Position numbers and translations under genes: made by a program. Shown one piece after another: positions 10,172-18,005 of a DNA stretch of 33,117 nt; the stretch's first letter is position 1; the number at the start of each line of letters is the position of its first letter. The stretch covers positions 1-33,117 of the forward strand of contig JAJPKM010000031.1 of the NCBI GenBank assembly GCA_021323735.1, given 5' to 3'. The notes beneath the pieces are model-generated. The model ran no database searches. It saw only the letters and a list, made by a program, of their open reading frames with translations, and was not told where the DNA came from. Source of the DNA: Gammaproteobacteria bacterium. Its GTDB lineage: Bacteria; Pseudomonadota; Gammaproteobacteria; Steroidobacterales; Steroidobacteraceae.

Positions 10172-11463
10172 GCGACTTCCGGATGTGGGCGGCGCTGATC
10201 GTCGGTATCGCGGTCGGTGCCCTGGCGGCGCTGTTGTGGCGCGCGCGCCGCGAACAGGCGCTGCGCATCGACGCGGAACTGCTGCGAGCCCGGCTCAAGA
10301 CCGAGGAAATGTTGAGCGCGGAGCGTGAACAAACCTTGGCGCGCGCACGCGACCAACTGCAGGGCGTATTCGGCGAACTTGCGCGCGAAAGCCTGCAAAG
10401 CAACAGCGAGGTGTTTCTGCAGCTCGCTCGCGAGCGCTTCACCCGACAGCAATTGGACGCCTCGCAGGCATTGCGGGAACGCGAGTCGGCGATCGAGTCG
10501 CTGGTAAAACCCATTCGCGAGGCTTTGGCCAAGACCGAAGCACAGATCCAGACGATCGAGCGCGAGCGCATCGATTCATTCGCCACCATCAAGGTGCAGA
10601 TGGAAGTGCTGGCGAGCGGCCAGAACCTGCTGTCACGCGAGACGCGCAATCTGGTCACGGCGCTGCGCCGCCCGGATGTGCGCGGCCAATGGGGTGAAAT
10701 CACGCTGCGCAGATTGGTCGAGCTATCGGGAATGACCCTGCACGTGGATTTCACCGAGCAGCAGCAGCGCAAGACCGATAACGGTTCCATCCGTCCCGAC
10801 ATGATCGTGCACATGCCTGAGCAGCGCGACATCGTCGTGGACGTCAAAACGCCGCTCGAGGCCTATCTTTCGGCGGTGGAAGCTCAAGACGAGACTGAGC
10901 GCAGCACGCAGCTGCGCCGCCACGCACAGCTGGTCGGCGCGAGGGTGCGCGAGCTGTCCTCGAAACAATATTGGGCGCAGTTCGAACGCAGTCCGGATTT
11001 CGTCGTTCTGTTCCTTCCGGGGGATCAATTCCTGTCGGCGGCGCTGCAGGAAAACCCCGGTTTGATCGACGAAGCGATGCGGCAGAACGTCATGCTTGCA
11101 ACCCCGACCAGCTTGGTGGCTCTCTTGAAGGCGGTCTCCTATGGCTGGAAGCAGACTGTCCTGGCGGAGAATGCCGCGGAGGTGCGCCAGCTGGGAGAGG
11201 AGATCTACAAGCGGCTGGCCGTGTTCGGCGAGCACCTGGGCAAGCTGGGAAAGTCCCTGGGCGGCAGCGTCGAATCCTTCAATCGCGCCGTGGGTTCGCT
11301 GGAGCAGCAGGTATTGCCGGCGGCGCGCCGCTTCGAGGGGCTCGGGCTGCGCGTGAACCGCGAGATCGAGCCCATCGACCCGGTGACCAACCTCGCACGC
11401 ATACCGCGCGCCGGGGAGGCCCAGCCCGGCACTGCCGATGAGTCAGGCACTGAAAGCCCTTGA
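10168..11463 (+). CDS. rmuC: RmuC-family protein
   Basis: The protein has 431 residues. It starts with a short cytoplasmic stub and one membrane segment (WAALIVGIAVGALAALLW, about 5-22), then a long charged coiled coil up to about residue 150, then the RmuC domain, recognised by LRRPDVRGQWGEITLRRLVE, SIRPDMIVHMPEQRDIVVDV and FVVLFLPGDQFLSAAL. E. coli RmuC limits recombination at inverted repeats and its domain resembles nucleases, though its biochemical activity is not settled. The ATG overlaps the previous stop (ATGA), implying coupling. The last 40 residues are a variable tail that overlaps the next gene by 26 bases. Confidence 0.94.
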   Translation: MSDFRMWAALIVGIAVGALAALLWRARREQALRIDAELLRARLKTEEMLSAEREQTLARARDQLQGVFGELARESLQSNSEVFLQLARERFTRQQLDASQALRERESAIESLVKPIREALAKTEAQIQTIERERIDSFATIKVQMEVLASGQNLLSRETRNLVTALRRPDVRGQWGEITLRRLVELSGMTLHVDFTEQQQRKTDNGSIRPDMIVHMPEQRDIVVDVKTPLEAYLSAVEAQDETERSTQLRRHAQLVGARVRELSSKQYWAQFERSPDFVVLFLPGDQFLSAALQENPGLIDEAMRQNVMLATPTSLVALLKAVSYGWKQTVLAENAAEVRQLGEEIYKRLAVFGEHLGKLGKSLGGSVESFNRAVGSLEQQVLPAARRFEGLGLRVNREIEPIDPVTNLARIPRAGEAQPGTADESGTESP

Positions 11464-12271
11464 CGGTAGCTACCGTGCGCGGGCGATCCCGTTGGGATCG
11501 GTACGCTATTGGAGTTGGCTGTTCGCGGCCGAGACGGCACGCGCTCCCCTCCTCGGCATCTATGCACTGCTCGCCGAGTGGCACGCTTTGATGGATCCTG
11601 CGACCGAACCCGGCGCCGCCCGCATCAAGCTGGAATGGTGGCGGGAGGAAATTCGCCGGCTGGCCGCCGGCACGCCGGTCCATCCCATCGGTGCGTATCT
11701 GGCCTCGCTGCCGCGGGCCGGCGACGTGGATTTCAATCCGCTCGGGCTGTGCATCGATGCGGCACTGGCCGAGACCAGCGGCGCGCCGCTGGAGCGCGGG
11801 TCGGAGCTGGTACCGCATGCCTGCGCGCTACGCGCCCTTCCGCTCCTGCTGGCCTCGCGGCTGGCCACGGCGGATCGCGACGAGAGCAGCCTGGAGCGGT
11901 GCACCCAGGCATTGGCGGTGGCCGACTATTTGTCGCGGTCGGCCCGCGACTATCGGCGCGAGGCGCGCACCGGGCGCGTACCCTTTGCGGTGGACGAACT
12001 GCTGGCGGCCGGCATCGACAACGCGGATCTATGCGCCGAGCGGCCGTCCGCACCGTTCGAACATTACTTGCAGCAGCTTCGAGAACGCGCCGCGCAAGGC
12101 TATGGCGCCGCGGCGCAGGCGCTGCCTGCGGCGCTCCGCCCGCAGCAGCGACACTTGTTGGTGCTGGCCGCCCTGGGGCTGAAGCACTTGAACCAACGTG
12201 TGCGCAGCGGCCAGTCCTTGGGCTTGCAGGATATGCTGCTGGCATGGTCGACGGCGCGGCGCGCCCGGTAA
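11438..12271 (+). CDS. Squalene/phytoene synthase-fold protein, NDUFAF6-like, lacking Asp-rich motifs
   Basis: The 277 residues align with the squalene/phytoene synthase superfamily, but the two DxxxD diphosphate-binding motifs are absent. In place of the first is LLAEWHALMDPATEPG (44-59) followed by IKLEWWREEIRRL (63-75), which is the signature seen in NDUFAF6, the mitochondrial complex I assembly factor, and its bacterial relatives. The second motif region reads VADYLSRSARDYRREARTGR; the GR and following P of the family remain, but not the Asp pair. I infer a non-prenyltransferase role, possibly in respiratory complex assembly. The start ATG lies 26 bases inside rmuC. Related genes sit near gph and yciK in Xanthomonas-like bacteria as far as I recall. 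Confidence 0.8.
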   Translation: MSQALKALDGSYRARAIPLGSVRYWSWLFAAETARAPLLGIYALLAEWHALMDPATEPGAARIKLEWWREEIRRLAAGTPVHPIGAYLASLPRAGDVDFNPLGLCIDAALAETSGAPLERGSELVPHACALRALPLLLASRLATADRDESSLERCTQALAVADYLSRSARDYRREARTGRVPFAVDELLAAGIDNADLCAERPSAPFEHYLQQLRERAAQGYGAAAQALPAALRPQQRHLLVLAALGLKHLNQRVRSGQSLGLQDMLLAWSTARRAR

Positions 12272-12289
12272 TTGACTCAAAGGTACCCA

Positions 12290-13036
12290 ATGATTCCGAA
12301 AGACTTCACACCCGGCCCCGACCTGCTCCAAGGCCGTGCAATATTGATTACCGGCGCGGGCAGCGGACTCGGCCGGGCGCTGGCCTTGGGATGCGCACGC
12401 GCGGGCGCCAACGTAATCCTCACCGGCCGCAACGGCGCCAAACTCGATCGGGTCTACGATGAGATCGAGGCCATGGGCGCGCCGCAAGCGGCCATCGCGG
12501 TGCTGGACCTGGCGTCCGCCACGGCGGTGGACTATGACCGCTTGGCGCGCGTGGTCGACGAGGAATTCGGCAAGCTGGACGGTCTGGTCCACGCGGCGGC
12601 TTTATTGGGCGATCGCACGCCCCTCGAGCAGTACGATGTACCCACCTGGTGTAAGGTCTTGCACGTGAATCTCACGGCCCCTTTCATACTCACGCAGGTC
12701 TTGCTGGCCGCGCTGCGCAAGTCCGAGGACGCCTCGATCATCTTCGTCAGCAGCGGAGTGGTGAAACAACCGCGGCCGTTCTGGGGGGCCTATGCGGTCT
12801 CCAAATCCGGGCTGGAGTCGGTCCGCGGCATGCTGGCCGAGGAGCTGGAGGGCGAGCCCAATATACGCGTGAACAGCGTAAATCCGGGCCGGATGCGTAC
12901 CGCCATGCGTGCGGCCGCGTACCCGGCCGAGGATCCTAACACCGTACCCCAGGCGGAATCCGTCAGCGGTTGTTTTCTTTACTTGCTGAGTGCGCACGGG
13001 CGCGGTATTGATGGCCGTTTCATTGACGCGCAATAG
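12290..13036 (+). CDS. yciK: YciK-type short-chain dehydrogenase/reductase
   Basis: A 248-residue Rossmann-fold oxidoreductase. The nucleotide motif TGAGSGLG is near residue 21, LTGRNGAKL marks the cofactor specificity loop, NLTAPF is the central segment, and YAVSK supplies the catalytic Tyr and Lys. The head PGPDLLQGRAILITG and the layout match E. coli YciK (252 residues), whose substrate is unknown. I chose ATG 12290 because AAAGG lies 7 bases upstream; a TTG at 12272 would add six residues with no support. The stop codon lies inside the first copy of a 16-base tandem duplication. Confidence 0.92.
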   Translation: MIPKDFTPGPDLLQGRAILITGAGSGLGRALALGCARAGANVILTGRNGAKLDRVYDEIEAMGAPQAAIAVLDLASATAVDYDRLARVVDEEFGKLDGLVHAAALLGDRTPLEQYDVPTWCKVLHVNLTAPFILTQVLLAALRKSEDASIIFVSSGVVKQPRPFWGAYAVSKSGLESVRGMLAEELEGEPNIRVNSVNPGRMRTAMRAAAYPAEDPNTVPQAESVSGCFLYLLSAHGRGIDGRFIDAQ

Positions 13037-13062
13037 CCAAATCGAGCAATAGCCAAATCGAG
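13031..13062 (+). repeat. Perfect 16-base tandem duplication
   Basis: CAATAGCCAAATCGAG occurs twice in a row at 13031-13046 and 13047-13062. The first copy contains the yciK stop codon. The second ends in GAG and, with the next two bases, forms the GAGGA that can serve as ribosome binding site of the following gene. It looks like a recent slippage duplication. Confidence 0.9.
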
Positions 13063-13073
13063 GACTCTTCAGA

Positions 13074-14168
13074 ATGCATATAAGAACACCGTATACCGCC
13101 GCACTGTCGCTTCTGCTCTGCTTCGCGGCCGGCGCAGGCTACCCAGCCGCGGCGGAACAGCGGCCACTGGAGGGCGACTACGTCATCCATGATTTTCATT
13201 TCGCCTCGGGAGAGACGCTGCCCGAGCTGCGCATGCACTACACCTTTCTCGGCAAACCGAAGAAAGATGCGAAAGGACGGGTCACCAACGCGGTGTTGAT
13301 CATGCACGGCACCGGGGGATCCGGCCGCAGCCTCATCAACGATAGATTTTCCGGCGTGCTGTTCCAGAAGGGACAACTGCTGGACGCCGAAAAGTACTTC
13401 ATCATTCTTCCGGACGGCATCGGCCACGGGAAATCCAGCAAACCGAGCGACGGGCTGCGCGCCCGCTTTCCGCAATACTCCTATCAGGACATGGTGGCCG
13501 CGCAATATGCCCTGGTCACCCAAGGCCTCGAGGTGAACCACCTGCGTCTCGTCATGGGCACCTCCATGGGATGCATGCACACCTTCATGTGGGCCGAGGC
13601 CTACCCGGATTTCATGGACGCACTGATGCCCCTCGCCTGCCTGCCGGAGCAGATTGCCGGACGGAATCGGGTGTGGCGCGATCTTGCCATGGATGCGATT
13701 CGCAACGACCCGCAATGGATGAAGGGCGAGTACACGACCGAGCCGGTGGGCGCCTTGCGCACGGTGGCCGGATTGCTTTTGATTGCCGGCAGTGCACCGA
13801 TCCAGATGCAGATCAGCCTGCCCTCGCGGGATGCCGCCGATGAATTCGTGCAGAAATACATGCAGCGGCAAATCGAGGACCTGGACGCCAACGACATCCT
13901 CTACCAGGTCAATGCGTCGCGGGACTACGATCCTTCGGCAGGACTGGAAAAGATCAAGGCACCGCTGCTGCACATCAATTCGGGCGATGACTTCATCAAT
14001 CCGCCGGAACTCGGCATCGCCGAGCGGGACATCAAGCGTGTCAAAGCCGGGCGCTTCGTGCTGCTGCCGGCCTCGGATCAAACTCACGGTCACGGCACCC
14101 ACACCTGGGCGGCGGTCTGGCAGCAGTACTTGGCGCAGCTTTTGGAGACCTCGAAAACTGCGCCGTAG
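13074..14168 (+). CDS. Exported alpha/beta hydrolase of the homoserine O-acetyltransferase (MetX)-like family
   Basis: The 364-residue protein begins with a signal peptide (basic start, hydrophobic AALSLLLCFAAGAG, Ala-rich cleavage region near 27), so it should be periplasmic. The fold is alpha/beta hydrolase: oxyanion-region HGTGGSG (78-84), nucleophile elbow GTSMGC with Ser164, acid residue in NSGDDFINPPE (Asp305 or 306) and His in THGHGTHTW (about 338-343). The MHTFMWAEAYPDFMD stretch after the nucleophile resembles MetX-type acyltransferases, but those are cytoplasmic, so the true substrate is unknown. GAGGA ends 9 bases before the ATG. It lies alone between the ubiG-yciK group and the convergent RluB-like gene. 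Confidence 0.85.
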   Translation: MHIRTPYTAALSLLLCFAAGAGYPAAAEQRPLEGDYVIHDFHFASGETLPELRMHYTFLGKPKKDAKGRVTNAVLIMHGTGGSGRSLINDRFSGVLFQKGQLLDAEKYFIILPDGIGHGKSSKPSDGLRARFPQYSYQDMVAAQYALVTQGLEVNHLRLVMGTSMGCMHTFMWAEAYPDFMDALMPLACLPEQIAGRNRVWRDLAMDAIRNDPQWMKGEYTTEPVGALRTVAGLLLIAGSAPIQMQISLPSRDAADEFVQKYMQRQIEDLDANDILYQVNASRDYDPSAGLEKIKAPLLHINSGDDFINPPELGIAERDIKRVKAGRFVLLPASDQTHGHGTHTWAAVWQQYLAQLLETSKTAP

Positions 14169-14228
14169 CCCGCTTTATTCCCTGACGGCGGCCTTGATCA
14201 GCTACCCGTCGTTCATGAATAACGCAGG

Positions 14229-15068
14229 CTAGGCGATGTCCGGCGCCGGCAAGCTCGGCTTGGCGGCGTCGATCTCGTTCATCAGCGCATTGCGTTCGCT
14301 CGCCAGCAGCGCGCGCGAGTGGCCTCGCGGCAAGTCGTGGCCCAGGTGCACCGGGCCGAAGCGCACGCGCATCAGGCGGCTCACGATGATGCCGCGTGCG
14401 GCGAACCAGTGCCGCACTTGCGCGGAACGCGTGGCCCGCACCGTGACGGTGAGCCAGTGGTTGAAGCCCGCGCCGAATTTCGCCTCCGCCTGTAGGACGC
14501 TCATCGCCTCGCCCTCACAATCGGTCGCCGCACGGAATTCTTCGACCAGTTCCTGTTTCAGCGGACCGCGCATCCTAAGCACGTAGTCGATGGTCAGCGC
14601 GTGCGCGCCCTGCGACACCCGGTGCGCCCACGATCCATCGTCGGTGAGAATTTCCAGGCCGCCATCCACCGGCGGCATCGGCTGGATGGCAAGCCATCGG
14701 CCCGAGGATCGCGGCAGCTTCAGATGTTCCGCGGCACGCGAGGTCGCGGCCTTCATATCCAGATTCTCACCGGGCGAACGATGAAACAACAACACCCGAA
14801 GCTCTTTGACGGCGGGGACATGGAGCCTCACGGGCCGGCCATCCAGGGTGATGCGATCCTTGGGCGTGAGCTTCGCGCCCATCGCCGGTACCTCACCGTT
14901 GACCTTCAGACGCGCCTCGCGAATCCACCGCTCGACTTCACGCCGCGAACCGATGCCGGCGGCCGACAGCAGCTTCTGTACGCGCTCTCCGGCCGGCAAC
15001 TCTTTGGGCGATTCGGATGAGCGCTGCTTGGGCTTACGGGACTGCTTGAGTATTCCCCGCGGCCGCAT
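14229..15068 (-). CDS. rluB: RluB/RsuA-type pseudouridine synthase homologue with altered catalytic motif
   Basis: A 279-residue protein with an N-terminal S4 RNA-binding domain (ERVQKLLSAAGIGSRREVERW, about 28-48) and a C-terminal RsuA-family synthase domain. In active relatives the catalytic Asp lies in GRLDxNTxGL; here that stretch reads QPMPPVDGGL (129-138), so Asp is replaced by Pro (132) and the preceding Arg by Pro. The Tyr of TIDYVLRM and the Arg-containing VRATRSAQVRHWF remain. Position after scpB is where rluB sits in many Gammaproteobacteria, and RluB normally modifies 23S rRNA U2605 (E. coli numbering). Activity here is doubtful; RNA binding is likely kept. The ATG at 15068 shares one base with the scpB stop (TGATG); a TTG one codon earlier is less likely. 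Confidence 0.85.
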   Translation of the reverse strand: MRPRGILKQSRKPKQRSSESPKELPAGERVQKLLSAAGIGSRREVERWIREARLKVNGEVPAMGAKLTPKDRITLDGRPVRLHVPAVKELRVLLFHRSPGENLDMKAATSRAAEHLKLPRSSGRWLAIQPMPPVDGGLEILTDDGSWAHRVSQGAHALTIDYVLRMRGPLKQELVEEFRAATDCEGEAMSVLQAEAKFGAGFNHWLTVTVRATRSAQVRHWFAARGIIVSRLMRVRFGPVHLGHDLPRGHSRALLASERNALMNEIDAAKPSLPAPDIA

Positions 15069-15865
15069 CAAATGGCGTCATCTTGTGCGCCACTTGCAAC
15101 CAAGCCCTGCGTCCGCGGCGCGGCCTCGTGTGCAGGGGTTTCCTCGTCGTCCTCACCCGCCACCCGATCGCCGATGGCCTCATCAACGGCTGCTTCATCG
15201 CCAGCCGACTCAATGCCCGCCGACTCAGCCGACTCGATGCCAGCCGATTCATCGCCGGCCGATTCATCCGGCTGCAATTCAGCATCGGCCGCAACCTCGG
15301 GCTCTGCGCCGGGCAGGGTCAATTGCACCCGCAGATCTTCCAGCTCTTTCAGCTGCGTCAGCGTGGGCAGGTCATCCAGCTTCTTCAGACTGAAGTAGTC
15401 CAAGAAATCGCGGGTTGTGCCCAGCAATTCGGGCTTACCCGGTACATCGCGGTGGCCGACCACGCGAATCCAATTGCGCTCATGCAAGGTCTTGATGATG
15501 CTGGGGTTGACCGCCACGCCGCGAATTTGCTCGATCTCGCCGCGGGTAATGGGCTGCCGGTAGGCAATCAGCGCGAGGGTCTCGAGAAGTGCGCGCGAAT
15601 ATTTCGCCGGCCGCTCCTGCCAGAGCCGCGCCACCGGTTGTGCGACCGCTGCCCTGATTTGAATTCGATAGCCGCTGGATACTTCCTTCAGCTCAACGCC
15701 GCGCGTCTCGTACTCCTCGGTGAGCGCCGCAATCGCCTGGCGCACCTCCTCGGCAATCGAGCCATCGCGTTCGTCGAACACACTCGCGAGTTCCTCCGCG
15801 GTCAGCGGCCGGCCGGCCGCCAGCAGCGACGCTTCAACCACATTTTTCACGTATTGATGGTTCAT
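15068..15865 (-). CDS. scpB: Segregation and condensation protein B
   Basis: ScpB pairs with ScpA and Smc to form the bacterial condensin that organises chromosomes for segregation. Of 265 residues, about 1-185 form the two winged-helix domains: VEASLLAAGRPLTAEELASV at the start, then SRALLETLALIAYRQPITRG and GTTRDFLDYFSLKKLDDLP. The last 80 residues are a low-complexity acidic tail with ESAG-type repeats (about 200-227), which is not part of the conserved fold. The ATG overlaps the scpA stop by four bases (ATGA), so the two are made together; the stop overlaps the next gene by one base. Confidence 0.96.
   Translation of the reverse strand: MNHQYVKNVVEASLLAAGRPLTAEELASVFDERDGSIAEEVRQAIAALTEEYETRGVELKEVSSGYRIQIRAAVAQPVARLWQERPAKYSRALLETLALIAYRQPITRGEIEQIRGVAVNPSIIKTLHERNWIRVVGHRDVPGKPELLGTTRDFLDYFSLKKLDDLPTLTQLKELEDLRVQLTLPGAEPEVAADAELQPDESAGDESAGIESAESAGIESAGDEAAVDEAIGDRVAGEDDEETPAHEAAPRTQGLVASGAQDDAI
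15185..15270. repeat. Degenerate 15-base tandem repeat coding the ScpB acidic tail
   Basis: On the plus strand variants of a 15-base unit (GCCRGCCGAYTCATC-like) recur about five times and encode ESAGI/ESAGD units of ScpB residues 200-227 on the minus strand. Such in-frame repeats can change copy number by slippage without breaking the gene. Confidence 0.7.
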
Positions 15866-16776
15866 TGGTTTCTCGCAAGATCATCGTTGGCCGCATTGTC
15901 GTCGGCTACCAGAGACAGGTGCCGAGCCGGATTGCCCAGGCGCACATGCAGCGGCGCGTATGCCTCCGACTGCACTATTTCGATCAACCCCTCGCGCAAT
16001 AGTTCCAGAATGGCCACGAACGTCACCGTGACGCCGCGGCGGCCCTCTTCGGCGTTGAACAGCCGCACGAAGTCGACGAATGCGTTCGACTGCAGCGAGG
16101 ATAGGACATCGGTCATGCGCTGACGCACCGACAAAGGTTCGCGCTGCACATGATGGTGGGCGAACATGTCGCTGCGTGCCAGAACATCTTGAAAGGCGAT
16201 CAGCATTTCCTGCAGCGTCACCTGCGGAGGAATGCGCACGACCTTGCGGTCGGTGAGTTCCGCGGAGGCTACCCAGGTATCGCGTTCGAGCCGCGGAATG
16301 CGGTCGATTCCCTCGGCCGCGCGCTTGAAGCGCTCGTATTCCTGAAGGCGGCGCACGAGTTCCGCGCGGGGATCCGCCTCCTCCGATGCCTCATCGGTGC
16401 CCACGCGCGGCAGCAGCATGCGCGATTTGACTTCCGCCAACGTCGCCGCCATCAGCAGATACTCGCCCGCCAATTCCAGCTGCAGCACCTGCATCAGCTC
16501 GATGTAGCGCATGTATTGGCGAGTGATTTCCGCAATGGGAATATCGAGAATATCGAGATTCTGCCGCCGGATGAGGTACAGCAGCATGTCGAGCGGCCCC
16601 TCGAATGCCTCGAGAAACACCTCGAGGGCTTGAGGCGGAATGTACAAGTCTCGCGGCATCTCGATGATGGGCTGCCCCTCCACGACTGCAAACGGCATTT
16701 CACCTTGTGCCGGAGCCGGCGTGGCGGCCGGCTCCGGGGGCGAAGCGCTCTGCACCAAGGTCAATTCGGGTTTCAT
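15862..16776 (-). CDS. scpA: Segregation and condensation protein A
   Basis: ScpA is the kleisin of the Smc-ScpAB condensin; its ends bridge the two Smc heads. The 304-residue protein has about 45 Pro/Ala-rich leading residues and then the conserved block FLEAFEGPLDMLLYLIRRQN, LDIPIAEITRQYMRYIE and LELAGEYLLMAATLAEVKSR with MLLPR. The C-terminal winged helix includes FVAILELLREGLIEIVQSEA. It lies 14 bases after trpS and overlaps scpB by four bases. The trpS-scpA-scpB-rluB order is common in Gammaproteobacteria that use Smc. smc itself is present in this window at 24309-27809. Confidence 0.97.
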   Translation of the reverse strand: MKPELTLVQSASPPEPAATPAPAQGEMPFAVVEGQPIIEMPRDLYIPPQALEVFLEAFEGPLDMLLYLIRRQNLDILDIPIAEITRQYMRYIELMQVLQLELAGEYLLMAATLAEVKSRMLLPRVGTDEASEEADPRAELVRRLQEYERFKRAAEGIDRIPRLERDTWVASAELTDRKVVRIPPQVTLQEMLIAFQDVLARSDMFAHHHVQREPLSVRQRMTDVLSSLQSNAFVDFVRLFNAEEGRRGVTVTFVAILELLREGLIEIVQSEAYAPLHVRLGNPARHLSLVADDNAANDDLARNQ

Positions 16777-16790
16777 GCTTTATCCGGATG

Positions 16791-18005
16791 TCAACGGTAG
16801 TTCATAGCCATCGCTTGCCGAACCGCATCCAGCGTGTCGCGGGCCACCGCCCGAGCGCGCTCGCATCCCTCGGCGATGATACCTCGGACCAGGTCCGGAT
16901 TCTCCTCGAACTCTTGGGCGCGCTTGGCGATGCCGGACACCTCCTCCACGATCTTCTCGATCAGCGGCGCCTTGCACTCCAGGCAACCGATTCCTGCGGA
17001 ACGACAACCCTTACTCGCCCAATCCAAAGTCTCAGCGCTCGAATAAATCTTGTGCAGGTCCCACACCGGACATTTCTCGGGATCGCCGGGATCGGTGCGC
17101 CGCACTCGCGCCGGATCGGTCTGCATGGCCTTGAGCTTCTTGACGACCGAGTCGGTGTCCTCACGCAAGCCGATGGTGTTGCCGTAGGACTTGGACATCT
17201 TGCGCCCGTCGAGGCCGGGAATCTTCGGTGTCGAAGTCAGGAGCACTTCGGGTTCCGGCAGGATGGATATCCCCCCGCCCTCGAGGAATCCGAGCAGCCG
17301 ATCTCGGTCCGCCACGGTGAGCCGCGCGTTCGCCTCGACCAGCGCCTGGGCCTTGTCGAGCGCGTCCGCGTCGCCCTTTTCCTGGTACTCCTTGCGCAGC
17401 GCGCGATACAGCGCGGAGTTGCGCGAGCCCAAGCTCTTGACGGCTTTTTCCACCTTTTGTTCGAATTCCGGCTCGCTGCCGTAGATGTGATTGAAGCGGC
17501 GGGCGACCTCGCGGGTGATCTCGACATGCGCCACCTGGTCCTCGCCGACCGGCACGTACTGCGAGCGATACAGCAGAATATCGGCGCTTTGCAGCAGCGG
17601 ATAGCCTAAAAAGCCGTAGGTGCTCAGGTCACGATCGGCGATCTGCGTCTGCTGATCCTTGTACGACGGTACACGCTCCAACCAGCCTAGGGGCGTGATC
17701 ATGGACAGCAACAAGTGCAGTTCCGCATGCTCCGGCACTTTCGACTGGATGAACAACGTGGCGACACCGGGATTCAAGCCCGCGGCCAGCCAGTCGACCA
17801 CCATGTTCCACGTGTTCTCCGCAAGCTTCGAGGTGTCTTCATAGCCGGTCGTCAACGCATGCCAATCCGCCACGAAGAAGTAGCACTCGTATTGATACTG
17901 CAGTTCGATCCAGTTCTTGAGGGCCCCATGGTAGTTGCCCAAGTGCAACTGCCCGGTGGGACGCATGCCGGACAACACGCGCCGATTTTGTACCGGACCG
18001 CTCAT
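16791..18005 (-). CDS. trpS: Tryptophanyl-tRNA synthetase
   Basis: A class I synthetase that charges tRNA-Trp. I start at ATG 18005 (404 residues, MSGPVQNRRVLSGMRPTG), which overlaps the stop of the preceding protease gene as ATGA; a longer reading to 18071 would run into that gene. PTGQLHLGNYHGA is the HIGH-type motif and GRKMSKSYGN the KMSKS loop. At 404 residues it is longer than the E. coli enzyme (334): an extra segment of about 70 residues (from PEFEQKVEKAVKSLG to the LLGFLEGGGISILPEPEV region) sits before the KMSKS loop. This long form is also known from Pseudomonas and Xanthomonas. The C-terminal half has three Cys in the GCRSAGIGCLECKAPL region. Confidence 0.97.
   Translation of the reverse strand: MSGPVQNRRVLSGMRPTGQLHLGNYHGALKNWIELQYQYECYFFVADWHALTTGYEDTSKLAENTWNMVVDWLAAGLNPGVATLFIQSKVPEHAELHLLLSMITPLGWLERVPSYKDQQTQIADRDLSTYGFLGYPLLQSADILLYRSQYVPVGEDQVAHVEITREVARRFNHIYGSEPEFEQKVEKAVKSLGSRNSALYRALRKEYQEKGDADALDKAQALVEANARLTVADRDRLLGFLEGGGISILPEPEVLLTSTPKIPGLDGRKMSKSYGNTIGLREDTDSVVKKLKAMQTDPARVRRTDPGDPEKCPVWDLHKIYSSAETLDWASKGCRSAGIGCLECKAPLIEKIVEEVSGIAKRAQEFEENPDLVRGIIAEGCERARAVARDTLDAVRQAMAMNYR

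Noticed and set aside
14169-14228. Terminator between the exported hydrolase and the RluB-like gene
   Set aside because: The 60-base convergent gap has only a short TTCATGAA palindrome and no stem followed by T run.
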